Assembly: GCF_034377145.1 (NCBI RefSeq)
Contig: NZ_CP139707.1
Coordinates: forward strand, 877,001 to 941,000
Source of the DNA: Sulfitobacter sp. OXR-159
Lineage (GTDB): Bacteria > Pseudomonadota > Alphaproteobacteria > Rhodobacterales > Rhodobacteraceae
DNA length: 64,000 nt
Reading direction: 5' to 3'
Shown here piece by piece: positions 63,708 through 64,000 of the stretch. The position numbers were made by a program, and so were the translations under genes. Within the stretch, counting starts at the first letter, position 1, and the number at the start of each line of letters is the position of its first letter. The notes below the pieces were generated by a model. It saw only the letters and a program-made list of their open reading frames with translations, made no database searches and was not told where the DNA came from.

Positions 63708-64000
63708 ATGGAATTTTTCAGCTTCTCTCCGACGGAGACGGCGGTGCTCACCCTCGTGGTCGTCGGCATGATGTTCGTGCTTTTCCTGCGCGAAGCTTTC
63801 CCCACCGAAGTGGTCGCCATCGCCGGTGCCGCGCTTTTGCTGGCCATCGGCGTCTTGCCCTATGACGATGCGCTGGCGGTGCTGTCGAACCCCGCGCCTT
63901 GGACCATTGCAGCCATGTTCATCATCATGGGGGCCTTGGTGCGGACCGGGGCGTTGGATGTGCTAACCCGGTTGGCCGAACGCTCGGCCAAGACCCACCC
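63708..64000 (+). CDS. SLC13-family (DASS) permease, N-terminal part (cut by window edge)
   Basis: 97 codons from ATG 63708 to the window edge, with membrane helices at about residues 9-28 (TAVLTLVVVGMMFVLFLR), 37-52 (VVAIAGAALLLAIGV) and 68-82. PAPWTIAAMFIIMGALVRTGALD resembles sodium/anion symporters that carry RCK domains. The rest is missing. Confidence 0.8.
   Translation, partial: MEFFSFSPTETAVLTLVVVGMMFVLFLREAFPTEVVAIAGAALLLAIGVLPYDDALAVLSNPAPWTIAAMFIIMGALVRTGALDVLTRLAERSAKTH

Overview
The window looks like chromosome of a marine alphaproteobacterium of the Rhodobacterales (Roseobacter group). The reasons are the high-GC coding style, the gene order pcm-like / tolC / PopZ-like, the many GTG and ATG four-base start/stop overlaps, paired DUF1127 proteins, and a class A RNase P RNA beside rpmG. 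I cannot fix the genus from sequence alone.

Layout. (1) 1-10053 is a respiratory block. It holds a LysR regulator fragment, a minus-strand heme-copper oxidase cluster (CtaG-like, HemJ/CopD-like, subunit II, subunit I+III fusion, small membrane protein), a plus-strand DUF2231 membrane protein nested among them, and a divergent three-gene membrane dehydrogenase (gluconate-dehydrogenase subunit 3, GMC flavoprotein, triheme cytochrome c). The oxidase is atypical: subunit II has lost its CuA ligands, and subunit I has Gln where the K-channel Lys is expected. (2) 10167-25712 is a 15.5-kb integrated element in the 3' half of a tRNA-Cys gene, flanked by a perfect 50-bp direct repeat. Its own genes are few: a prohead protease/major capsid fusion, small hypothetical proteins, a HEPN-type protein, a putative excisionase and a tyrosine integrase. 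Transposons have damaged it. An IS1380-type transposase sits near the left end, a fused pair of IS66 units splits the HEPN gene, and an IS5-family element splits the integrase. (3) 25883-38723 is core and accessory chromosome: isoaspartyl-methyltransferase-like protein, TolC, PopZ-like protein, a periplasmic molybdopterin dehydrogenase with a diheme cytochrome, YihY, tRNA-Gly, an ABC exporter, an acyl-CoA synthetase and two DUF1127 proteins. (4) 38917-45748 is a long minus-strand block holding dtd, a nitroreductase and a conserved-looking envelope cluster (zinc-ribbon membrane protein, SPFH-GYF protein, DUF2927 lipoprotein, TelA, XpaC, small membrane protein). (5) 45862-64000 is housekeeping: RluB-type pseudouridine synthase, TadA, L33, RNase P RNA, an amidase, GatA/GatC, a UPF0173 hydrolase, a VIT-type transporter, Bax-inhibitor family, an XRE regulator, HisN-like phosphatase, 8-oxoguanine and guanine deaminases, MgtE, 5-formyl-THF cyclo-ligase, a YmdB-type phosphodiesterase and the start of an SLC13 permease.

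How the parts fit. The dehydrogenase and the CuA-less oxidase probably share the quinone pool, giving a short substrate-to-oxygen chain. The integrated element resembles a phage satellite or a reduced prophage: it has capsid but no portal, terminase or tail genes. Precise removal of each IS restores an intact reading frame for the integrase (358 aa) and the HEPN protein (599 aa), so the element was functional until recently in evolutionary terms. Terminator-like hairpins mark the ends of rpmG, rnpB and the VIT/Bax-inhibitor pair. No CRISPR array or rRNA operon was seen.
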